From the NCBI GenBank assembly GCA_033816765.1, contig CM066295.1:3224001-3288000 (forward strand): a stretch of 64,000 nt of DNA, given 5' to 3'. A program made the translations under genes and the position numbers. Positions 32,280 to 42,351 of this stretch are shown in pieces. The DNA is from Nothopassalora personata (lineage: Eukaryota > Ascomycota > Dothideomycetes > Mycosphaerellales > Mycosphaerellaceae). The notes below the pieces were generated by a model. The model made no database searches, was not told the DNA's origin, and saw only the letters and a list, made by a program, of their open reading frames with translations. How positions within the stretch are numbered: position 1 is the stretch's first letter; each line of letters opens with the position of its first letter.

Positions 32280-35130
32280 GCGACTACCGAGACACCCGGT
32301 AGTACCGGTGCTTTGCCGCACGCTACTATCGTTCTTAAGAGTTATAACCAATGGGACAAGTTTAACCGTTAGTTAGAGCTCTACGCTAAGTCTCTAAACA
32401 TCTAGAAGTATGTGGATCCGAACGACACTATCGCCGAGCTAGTAGAGCCGGTGTTCTTAACGTTCGAACAGATCCAATTAGTATACACTACTAAAGACGC
32501 TACGGCGGTAGATAAAGAGCTTATTAAGCTCCGTTAGTCGGACGCTAAGCGTAGGTAGCGGATGTATAACATCTTTACCGTAGCAAGGTCTAAACTAGTC
32601 ACCTACCTAATCCGTACTACTACGGAGCTAGGCTAAGAGCTTATGCATGGGAAACGCACTCTTAGAGGCAAGTACTAGGCTCTAAAGACACAGTATAGAC
32701 TAGACAACATGCTACGTAAGCGACAACTCACACTAGAGCTAAATAGGCTTTAGAAGAGCTAAGCCCGAAGGATTAACGACTAGTGCTTAGACTAGCTAGT
32801 GTTATAGACTAAGATGCTAGATTGTAACTACGCTAAGTACGGAGACCTAGTACGACACTTCTTACTCGCAATATAGTAGAAGTAAGCTCCTACCTATAGA
32901 GCATTACTATATAACGAGTAGAAGCGTAACAAGCTCTCTCTTAGTAAACTTACTAAGCGATACCTCGAATAGATACGCGATACTACCCTAGTTACTAACA
33001 GCGGTCGATTAGTCTTTATAACCTTCGTAGGCGAGCTATTAGCCGAACACGATCCTCTAGAAGTCCTACCGACCCTAGTACCTATAGTAGGTATAGGGGG
33101 TAGGAATAATAACAATACGCGTAGCCGTAGCCGCGGCGATAAGAGCCGTAACCGTAGTAATAAGGACAATAAGAGCAGTAATAAGCTAAGCGGCTACTAG
33201 AACATTACCGGCGAGCCTAAGGAGAGTTGTTATAAGAACCTCTATTTATGCGATGTAGTCAATCCTAAGAAGCGTCTATTAAAGGATTAGCGCTCTAAGT
33301 AGTGGAAGAAGTGCTAGAAGCACTTTATTAATTACTGCTTAGGCGATAATAGTAAACGCTTACTAGGCGTATTGAACCGTAATGGGCGCACGGATAAGGA
33401 ACGAGATAAGGCAATTACTAAGGGTAAGGCCGCACCGTACGGCTTTACTAGTCTTACTGTCCTTTCGAGCTCGATAAGCTAATTACGCTTTAACTTTAGG
33501 GATTGCTAGGTATACGATAACTACTCGGACACCTATGTTATTAATTACCATAACTAGAAGGGCGTAGAATTCATTATAGAGCGCCTAACCACATTATTAA
33601 TCTAAGCCGGAACCACGACATTCCCTATTGCCGCATTAGGTAAGGTTCGTATAAAGATAGAGGGGATACCATTTACCCTATTGGATGTGGCCTATTACCT
33701 AGACTTTTATGTAAACGTTATCTCCCACTTACGTATAGAGACGGCTAGACTTTAGTAGTACGGACGCACTAATTCAGTCTATTATAATGACAAGAAATTG
33801 ATGGACCTACACCGCCCTACTGGCACAATCCCCTTCTTTAAGGTGGTCACACCGCCTTAGTTAGAGATAGTCTATAAATGGCCATTGAGTAATAATAGGA
33901 GCATCCTACTAAAGATTACTAAGAAGTAGCGCACAGCGTACTTCATTAGCACAATTAGTAAGGGTAATACTATCTAAACACCGCCTATTTAGGACTCTAA
34001 CGGCGACCGTACCGTTATAGTAGTAATAAATAGCATAGGTGGTACTAAAGGTGCAGTAACGTCTAGTAGGACCCCTATTAAACACCGTAAGCTCTTAGGC
34101 CGCTAGTAGCACTAAATCTTCGGCCATATTAGCGCTAAACGCATTAACTAGCTTCCGTTTAGAGTTAAGGGAGTGGTTATCAACCCTAATGCACCTAAGG
34201 CACCCCTTACTATACATTATAGAGTATGTGGCCTAGCTAAGGTATACAAAGTGTTTAATAGGACTAAGCCAATTAGGGTAATAACTCCCTATAGGCACGT
34301 AGCCATGGATTTAGCTAAGTTTATACTAGTATACAATGGTAATCGTTACCTAGTTCATTTCTACGATTTAGATACCTATAGGTACTTTCAATTCACCATT
34401 AAGAATAGGGACCAACTATTAGTATTAGCTTGCTTTAACAGCCTACTTAGCTTTATCAATTTCATTAGGCGCAGGTTTGTTTACTTCTATAGCGATAATG
34501 AAGTAGCTATTGGCATAGCCTTCCGCTCAACTATTAACAACAATTAAATTAAGTGGCACAACACTGCTAACTACGCGTCTAACTAGGACCTAGTAGAACG
34601 AGCGGGCGGCGTTATTATCACGATGTCTCGCATAATCCGCATTTATGCTCGCCTACCTAAAAAGCTCTAGAATAAATGCATAGTAGCTGCCGTCTACATT
34701 CTCTAGCGGTTACTAATCCAATTAAAAGGCTAGAAGACTCCCTTCGAATTAGTAATAGGTAGGGTACTAAATGTAGGCCACATGGTAGTATACGGCTGCC
34801 TAGCCTACGTGTACATTTATAGCACTACTTAACTAGGCAAGACTAAGAAGCTTAAAGAACGAGCACTTATCGGATACCTTGTAGGCTACGACTCTACTAA
34901 CATCTATAGGGTATAGGACCCATTGAAAGATAGGGTTATGCGGGTAAAGGACGTCCTCTTTAATAAGACCACGTTCTACGACCTATCAATTCTTACTGCT
35001 AGTTACTTAACCCCTATTAAGAACATCGTAATAGTAGAACCGGCTAAAGAGCCTAAACAGTACTACGACCTGTATGTGGCTTACTATGAGCAGGACATAG
35101 CACAGGCCGAGGGGGTGGAAGAATAGGCTT
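32280..35130 (+). pseudogene. copia-1 gag-protease-integrase remnant
   Basis: Broken reading frame with TAG replacing CAG or TGG at many sites. Gag-like sequence starts near the ATG at 32278. A Cys-poor knuckle region lies near 33200-33360 and the protease region near 33490-33700 (DVAYYLDFYVNVISHLR). The longest open piece, 34173-34547, shows the integrase core (LAKFILVYNGNRYLVHFYD and YSDNE). Another at 34923-35126 covers the region after integrase. Not functional. Confidence 0.75.
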
Positions 35131-36376
35131 AATAGTAGCCGCTCTATTAAAACCCTCGTTAACACGCCTATTAATAATTACTACTTAGGTAAGAACTACA
35201 CTAGCTAGAGCACCGCTCCTTAGTAGCATTCAACTACCTAGAAAGTGGCAGCAGTTTCGAGCCACCTAATTGGCCATTAATAAATGACGCTATAACCCCT
35301 ACACTTTCACGAGACTAGGTTAAATCCGGGGTCGAACTAGCGACTAATAAGAGCATAGAGAACTCTAACTATAACAACAACGCGGTAAACAATAGTGACG
35401 CGTCTAAATAACAGTACATTAACACACTATAATAGCAGTTAATGGATGCCCTTATAGAGGAAGATCGTAAGGAGCTTATAGTAGATGCTTCGACGACTTT
35501 AAATGTCGCTACCGCTCCGCCTACAATCCCCTTCGAAGAACTTAGCTAAATAGATAACTTTTCTACTAACACTAATTACGCCCTTACCGGATCCGGTAAG
35601 AGACTTAGAACGGCCTACTTCTACTATGCTCTACACAATATTATAGTTACTAACGTTATTATTAGCTAGATAGCGGGCATCCGCTAGAGACCTCGTTATC
35701 TAGGCCGTAAGTACTACGATGTCCTTTGATCCGAACGTACACGCGACTTCTCTCCTCTATACCGTATTAACACTATTACGTCGATGTACCGCGATAACCT
35801 TCCGCCCGAACCTCTAAACTACCGTGCCGCTATGAAGCACCGCTTTGCCTAATAATAGCGTAAAGCTATAGCTAAGGAGTTTACTAAGGCAATCTCTACT
35901 AGCACATTTAAATAGGTAACTTAGTAAGAGAAGGATTATGATGCTTAGTAAGAAGAGGAGGGACTTTAGCTACTACTACCGCTAAAGTGGGTATATAAGT
36001 ATAAGCTAGATAAGCATAGCATACTAAAGAGCTTTAAGGCCCGGCTATACGTAAGAGGCGATCTATAGGGTACACACTTAGATACATACGCCGCTACACT
36101 ACTAGTAAGCATGTTCCGCCTCTACTATGCTATAGCCGCGAGCTTCGACCTAGAAGCTAAATAGTTTAATGTTATAATAAATTCGGACCTACCGTACACT
36201 ATGTACCTACAACCACCTCCTAGAATCGACCGACCATCGGATAGATCTAGCTATGCTCTTAAACTAGTTAAGGCTCTCTACGGACTTAAGGAATCCCCTC
36301 TCCTTTAGTATAACTCCCTTACTGCAACGCTCTCCTCTTTAGGCCTAGTTCCCCTATTAGACTCTAAGTGCATCTA

Positions 36377-37137
36377 GTCGTCCTATAGAGAGCGCCTTCA
36401 CGCGGCGGACGACGTAAGTATCTTCGTTACGACGAAGAGAAACTAAGACTCTCTCTCTCGAAAAATACAAGCCTACTCGACTCGAAACAAGAAAAGACAG
36501 GTCGGACGAACCGAACGAACGAGATACGCTCAAAATCTACAAACAAGAACTCCGGAACTGCGAGAAGGGAAAGCGACGTACATAGCGTACACGTCGCTCG
36601 AACAACGAAGGCGCTGTCTACCTGTCGTCCCGGCAAACCACGTAAACTGCCGGCTGGAACCAAGAGAGGCGTTTAGGGGCGCAAACCACGTATACTGCAC
36701 GGCTGGAACCAAGAGAGGCCGAGGGGGGGACGACAGCGAGGCCACTGCGACCGAGGAGCTACACTCGAGACCGGAGAACGCGACTGGATTGAAACAGAGG
36801 CAACGGGTGTTTCTTGGGATTTTGCTCGGTGCGTACGGGTACGGCCGGCTTGGCTTTTTAAAACAAGAACGAGACACGGGCGCAAAACTTGTCTCGCCCG
36901 GGGCAAGGCGACAAACCGCAATTCTCGACAAGACACGACTACCGGGTACGCGCGTACTACGCCGCAATATATTCGATTTACGGTTCGAATAGCGAGCGTT
37001 GCTCGCATCTTTTAAGGAGTTTTTACGTCCGGGGTACGACGGGGCTTTTCTCCTTCTCTCAAATTTTGGTCTCGTTCTCGAGACCCGTGTTGCATAGTCT
37101 TTGACTCAAATAGCACGTTAATGGAATAATCAATCAA
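36377..37137 (+). mobile_element. 761-bp SINE-like/non-autonomous retroposon inserted in copia-1 RT
   Basis: Flanked by a 14-bp direct repeat TCTAAGTGCATCTA (36363-36376 and 37138-37151), and removal restores the RT frame context. The right end is a short AATC-repeat tail (ATAATCAATCAA), as in retroposons that insert by target-primed reverse transcription. The left end holds a GTCGTCC/GGACGAC inverted pair. CpA and TpG are at normal frequency, unlike the host element. No RT domain seen; no known family recognised. Confidence 0.7.
36633..36720 (+). repeat. two-unit tandem repeat inside the SINE-like element
   Basis: Two copies of a unit of about 45 bp, each containing GCAAACCACGTA and CGGCTGGAACCAAGAGAGGC, begin at 36633 and 36681 and differ by a few bases. 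Confidence 0.8.
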
Positions 37138-38159
37138 TCTAAGTGCATCTATTATAACGATAAGGTTATGTTCTTCTTCTACGTGGACGACCTAGTTATG
37201 CTCTACTATCGTAAGAATAAGGCCTATACGGCATATATTAAGTAACAGCTTCTTAACGTATACGAGATGTACGAGCTCGGAGATCTAACCTAGTTCTTAG
37301 GAATTAAGGTAACACGAGACCGGTAAAAGAGACTACTATAGCTCTTATAAGAGGACTACATAGAGAAGCTCGCCGCTAAGTTTAGCATATCTACTAGCGC
37401 ACGTAAGACTAATGTGCTAGTAGATTAACACCTCGACTAGACGGTGCCCGAGGGTTACGTCGTAGACGCTATAAAGATCCTTACGTACTAATAACGCATT
37501 AGGTCTCTAAACTTCGTAGTAACGTACACACGCCTAGACATCGCCTTTTCCCTATCTATGCTCTCGTAGTACCTAACTAAGCTAACGGACATATATCTAA
37601 AGCTTACGGATTAGTGCTTACGCTACCTCCTAGAGACTAAGAACCTCTACCTTATATATAGCGCTGGTAAGCACATTACTAGCCTATATAGTTAGCCTAA
37701 ACATCTCGGTAAGAACTATGAATTCTTTAGCGCATTAGATGCCTCCTACGGTATAAACGTCGATAGGACTAGCTCTAGCGGATAGATCTTTATGCTATTC
37801 GGCGGACTAGTCAATTATAAAGCCTCTAAGTAGATTACTATTACTAAGTCCTTAACCGAAGCCGAACTCCTTAGCCTATTATAAGCGGCATTAGAGCTAA
37901 TCTAGTAGGAACGTATCTTCGCCGAGATCTATCTCGAGTTTAACTAGTGTATACACCTATACTATAACAACACCTAGACTATTCGACTTATTAACTAGTA
38001 AGGGCAAAAGCTTAACACTAAGCTACGCTATGTTAACATCTATTACTATTAGCTCCGCTAGAGAGACTAACGAGGAGATATCGAGATTCGGTATCTTAAC
38101 ACTAACGACATGCCTATAGATAGGCTTACTAAGCTACTGCTACTATAAAAGTATAAGCA

Positions 38160-39633
38160 CTTCGTAAAGCTGCTTAATATAGCTAAGGAAGGCGTAGATC
38201 TACGCTCCTTAGCGCCCACTATAGATGCTAATACTAGCCGTATTACCTTAGGAGGTAATAATAACGCTTAAGATGCGTAGGCCTACTACACTAGTAGCTC
38301 TTCTCGACAGTTACTAGTACTAGGCTTTAACTATAGGACTCCTCTTCTCGGCGCATTATAGTATGTACGACATAGTAATTAGCTACTACTAAGCGCTGCT
38401 TCTATTATGCCTCTCCTTCCGCATTCGGATAGATGCGACTTCCCTTTTATCCTTTTTATGCTAAAATAGGAAGAAACTAGTAGTAGGACTGTATAAAAAC
38501 ACCTCTTTAGTTCTAAACCCTTCCTCTTTCTTTAACTAATATAGACCGGTAGAGGCTATATAGTATGTTCGGTACTACTGTCTCCTCTACCGGCTCCGTA
38601 CTACCGCCTAGCGCCGCTAGCGCCGCTACCGCTAGAGTAAGCGTCTACTATTCACCGGCGCTACCCTAGTACTATTATTACTAGGTGTTTTTCGGACTCC
38701 CATTAGCCTATGGTAAAAGGACCGGAAACACCCCTATTACTAGTAGCGGTGTAGCGTATAAGCACCTATAACGGCGTAGCTAATTATAGGCGCCGAAACA
38801 CTATTAACCTCGCTACTAGTAGCATTACTATTACTACCTCCGTTACTATATCATAACGATCGTTATAACATTATCAATGCCTCTATTATCGTCCTTACCT
38901 TACTTAGAGACAGCATCTCTACCCGCTAGGCGTATAGCACCTATAGTACTACCGTCGCTAGGATTACCCTTACCCTAAGTAAAAAGATAAGGCCTTTATA
39001 AGCTATGAAGACCTTTCATTAGGCAAAAGAGTTCCTACTAGGACGTAGCTAAATAGTAATCTCTACCTAACGTAGGAAGCGGAGTTCTCTAAGACCGTAA
39101 CCGAAGTCACATGTGCGCGGTTATTAGATAGTAGTAAGGCACCCCAATTGCCGAAGTAATAGCGTACTATAATACCTAGGATTTTAATTAAGAATAATAG
39201 AGCGGACATTAAAGCGGACGATAGGCTAAGCAATAAATTCAGTAGATATAATAACCCCTAGGACTCGAACCTATAACCTTACATGTCCGTTAAAATGTAG
39301 GGAGATAGTACGCCTTACCGTTTAGTGCTATAAGAATAGCTTAGCTACCCTACCGGACAAGATTTATATCGTTTAGAACCTATTATATAGGTTAACTATA
39401 GTATAAGGGACTTAGTGAGATTGTAAATAGGGATGTAAGGCTAGGACAATAGCCTTACCTAAAACGCTAACTTAGTGCCCTACTGTATAGCTTATAATAG
39501 AGCTCTAATAAGTACGTAGTAACGAAGCCTAACGTTATAAGGTGGGTGGGTGGGGTAATAGGTAATAGATAGGGTGCACGCAATTATATACAATTAGCTT
39601 ATTTACCTATAAGCCGCACGAGCTAAGGGGGTG
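38160..39633 (+). other. copia-1 3' internal region without pol homology
   Basis: About 1.5 kb between RNase H and the right LTR, too long for a plain 3' UTR. It is mutated like the rest and has no open frame. It includes the tRNA-like segment near 39255-39345 and ends in the purine tract before the LTR. Confidence 0.6.
39255..39345 (-). other. tRNA-like segment (perfect B box) in copia-1, decayed
   Basis: Minus strand holds GGTTCGAGTCC at 39271-39261, a perfect RNA polymerase III B box, with an A-box-like TAGCAC...GGTAAGGCG upstream. The acceptor stem cannot be paired convincingly, perhaps because of later mutation. Confidence 0.35.
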
Positions 39634-39839
39634 TGTTACGATCTAAGCGTATACCGGCGCTATAGCCTAATTAAACCTAAGGTAGTAGCCGCTAAGAATT
39701 AGGTGACATTAATTAGTTACCTATAGCCTTTTTATAAGTAGCCCCTTTAATTCTAGCTTAGACATATATAATCTACTATCTACTTTTAAAACACCTTTAT
39801 AAGCCTATTTTATAACTTCTAACCACTTATAACGTGATA
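39634..39839 (+). repeat. copia-1 right LTR, RIP-mutated
   Basis: 206 bp, same ends as the left LTR. Relative to the left LTR, 16 of 19 CpA are TpA and 8 of 11 TpG are TpA; the single reverse difference is also CpA/TpA. Confidence 0.92.
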
Positions 39840-39844
39840 TCCCT

Positions 39845-40674
39845 TCGTTATAATCTATATACGCTATAGAGCCCGATCGCAACGTATACGACGGCGAGTC
39901 GCCTACGCCGCCCCTAAGCCCTAGAGTATAGTAGTAGGCGCGTCGTGTAGCCTTAGTTACGAGAAGAGAGGCCTTACGGGCTAAGATTAAAGAGTAAGAG
40001 ATATAGCGGGACATCGAGCGGCTAGAGATCTTACGCGCTATAAGCGTACCGCCTCTAGAGCGTATAGGAGGGAGGAGAGAAGATTACCTCCCTACTATAA
40101 CCCCTACCTCTATCTCTATAACTACTAACGATAATATTATAGTACGAGGCGCGGCCGTAGCGTATACGACGCGACCGCGTCTAAAAGAGCCGACGCCTTT
40201 TAGAGGGGACTCGATAAGGAAGGTAAGGGTATTCCTTCGGGAGCTCTTACTTATCTTCGCCCTCTTAGGCACTATGTACGCGATAGACGAATTAAAGGTC
40301 CTATATAGGGTTATATACCTTAGCGGAGAGGTAAGCGAGCGATAGTATACTAACTATAGCGCCGTTAACCTTATAGGGTATATATACTAGGACTTTAAGG
40401 AGTTCTACCGAGACGTATACGGCGATCCTATAAATCGCATACTTAACGTTATATTAGAGTACGAGGTTACGAGATAGAAGGATAACTAGATAGCGCGATA
40501 GTTCGCGACTAAGCTAGATGTTATAGAGGACTAGTTAGGCGACTACTCGGAAGCGTAACGTATATAGTACCTACTAGCGAAGCTTACGCCTCGCTTACGG
40601 TCCGCTATCGTTAGCTACTATAATATCCCTACGACTAGAGAAGACCTAGTAGTCCTAGCCTCGCGTATCTAAAG
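39845..40674 (+). pseudogene. gypsy-1b gag remnant
   Basis: Plus-strand frame with several TAG stops reads PTPFRGDSIRKVRVFLREL, LLGTMYAIDELKVLYRVIYL and LAKLTPRLRSAIVSYYNI, matching the gypsy-1 gag at 58430-58960 almost residue for residue. The antisense 62-codon frame here is only its shadow. Confidence 0.75.
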
Positions 40675-40887
40675 AGATAATGTAAGTAGATTAATTATAT
40701 TAAGAATCTACTAAGCGCGAGAAAGTAAGATAAGCTACGAGTAAGTACCTAAGGTAGCTAGGGCCTTAGTATCTAAGAAAGTGCTAGGATAAGCATTAAG
40801 TCACCCCTATAACGAGGCTCTAGATATTGCCGTAGGTGTATTACATACTAAAAGGTATATACGCTCGCTTACTAACACTATGCTATC
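40675..40887 (-). repeat. RIP-mutated LTR plus 3' end fragment of a copia-2-type element
   Basis: Begins AGATAATGTAAG and tracks the copia-2 LTR (41931-42068) and about 80 bp of adjoining internal sequence, with CpA/TpG changed to TpA. It ends abruptly at 40887 where a gypsy-1-type LTR starts. It shows an older generation of this family was present and mutated. Confidence 0.7.
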
Positions 40888-41065
40888 TATTAAGGGGATG
40901 TCGCAATGTATAGTACGCCTACGACCTACTAGTCGTAGATGAACTAATTCTTGCCTTTTGTTCAAGACGCATCGCGCGTCGTAAGCTGTACTTATACGTG
41001 TTACGTGCGGCTTAGTAGCCGGTCGCGACCGTATGTTATATATAAGGCTACATATAGGGGTTAAC
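40888..41065 (-). repeat. truncated gypsy-1-type LTR
   Basis: 178 bp, same orientation as and directly abutting the complete LTR at 41066. It lacks the last 20 or so bases of the 197-bp LTR, and the missing part is not found at the far side of gypsy-1. Confidence 0.75.
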
Positions 41066-41262
41066 TATTAAGGGGATGTCGTAATGTATAGCACGCCTAC
41101 GACCTACTAGTTGTAGATGAACTAATTCTTGCCTTTTGTTCAAGACGCATCGCGCGTCGTAAGGTGTACTTATGCGTGTCACGTACGGCTTAGTAGCCGG
41201 TCGCGACCGCATATTATATATAAGGCTACATGTAGGGGTTAGCTACTAGGCTGCCCCTTACA
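41066..41262 (-). repeat. gypsy-1 3' LTR
   Basis: 197 bp on the plus strand from TATTAAGGGG to GCCCCTTACA; the partner at 59352 starts TGTTAAGGGG, so TG became TA here. Confidence 0.85.
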
Positions 41263-41930
41263 ATTGCCTCCCCTCCCGTGCGAGCTATCCTTAGCTCGCT
41301 AGTTGCTACGTAGAGGCTCCTATGTACTTCTAGAACTATAGTTGCTATACGGCCTACATGCGGGTTACGTACGTGTCGTTATGTAGGTGTAGGTAAGTAA
41401 GGCTTAGTTACTATGCCGACGTAGCTAGTTAGGGGCATAAAACTCTAGCCTAACCTAGCCCTTTCTTAGTACGCTCCCTAGCTTATTACCTTCGCTACAC
41501 TACTACTACGCACCCGTACCGCACTATTATCGCAAGCGCCTCGCTAGCATCAGTATTATTATTATGTCTACCGTACCCTCCTCGCCGCTATTCTCTAGCC
41601 GCTCCGCCTCCTCTAGTAGTACTAGTAGCGACAGTACTACTAGCGCCGTAGAAGACGAGCGCCGCTAGGCGGCTCTAGTACGCGACGCCCCTAGAACGCC
41701 TAGTAGTCGTAAGCGACTAGCATTACCCTCGTAGCTACTAACGCCCTCGCTAGCTACTTGTTACGGTTCGGATGAAGGACGGTGCAGGACGTGGCATGGG
41801 GAGGAAGAATCAGAAGACACGAACCAATCGCTAGGATGAGAAAGGGACCCCACGTCCGGGTCACGTGCACGACCGCGCGCTTAGTGCATGGTCGAACACG
41901 ACCGCAGAAGTAGCGTATGGACGTACACGA

Positions 41931-42068
41931 AGATAATGTGAGTAGATTGATGTATTGAGAAGGATCTACGAGAATGCGAAGAACAGCTAGCTATAAGAAA
42001 GTGCAAGAAAGCGCGCTAGTGGCTTGGCATCCAAAGAACTGCTGGGACACAGCCAGCCAGCATCAAGT
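41931..42068 (-). repeat. copia-2 3' LTR
   Basis: 138 bp; on the plus strand AGATAATGTGAG to CATCAAGT. In element sense it starts ACTTGATG and ends ATTATCT, so it lacks the usual TG...CA ends. Confidence 0.88.
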
Positions 42069-42351
42069 CACCCCCATGCCGAGGCTCTAGGTGCTTGAAA
42101 CAGGTGTATACACCCCACAGAAAGCATGCCGCCCCTCGCTCTCACCATGTCACTGTCCTCCATGTCGTCATACCGTTGGTTGCGCGGGAAGTGCCGGTGT
42201 AGCAGTGCGGCTGCTGTTGCTGAATGTTGAAGGTGTTTCTCGTGCGCTAATTGGCTGCACGGACACCGCGGTCCTCAGTAAGTAACCGCCGTTGAGTTGA
42301 GTCGATTGGCGCAGTGTTGCTGTCGTCCAATGAGAGGCCTGAGAATAGGTG

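Larger units (their letters stand above)
35880..38160 (+). pseudogene. copia-1 reverse transcriptase-RNase H remnant, split by an insertion
   Basis: Copia-type RT sequence runs to about 36376 (LKLVKALYGLKESPLL), is broken by a 761-bp insertion, and resumes at 37138 with the active-site region FFFYVDDLVMLYY. RNase H-like sequence follows to about 38150. Stops are frequent throughout. Confidence 0.75.
31892..39839 (+). mobile_element. copia-1: complete but RIP-mutated Ty1/copia element
   Basis: Bounded by 206-bp LTRs and a 5-bp target duplication, TCCCT (31887-31891 and 39840-39844). The length is 7948 bp including a 761-bp later insertion. Order of remnants: gag, CCHC-like region, protease, integrase, reverse transcriptase, RNase H, which is the Ty1/copia order. 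A primer site follows the left LTR and a purine tract (GCTAAGGGGG) precedes the right one. All frames carry many TAG/TAA stops. Confidence 0.9.
31678..40674 (+). mobile_element. gypsy-1b: RIP-mutated Ty3/gypsy fragment interrupted by copia-1
   Basis: Visible parts are a 5' LTR (31678-31859), leader (31860-31891), and, after the copia-1 insertion, the rest of the leader and gag (39845-40674). Removing copia-1 and one copy of its TSD rejoins a leader that matches, inverted, the leader of gypsy-1 next to its LTR at 59352. The element is truncated after gag, where a fragment of a copia-2-type end follows. CpA and TpG are strongly depleted and stop codons are frequent. Confidence 0.75.

Noticed and set aside
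36530..36967. 145-codon minus-strand frame in the SINE-like unit
   Set aside because: No domain, overlaps the tandem repeat and has no support on composition; a noncoding retroposon is more likely.
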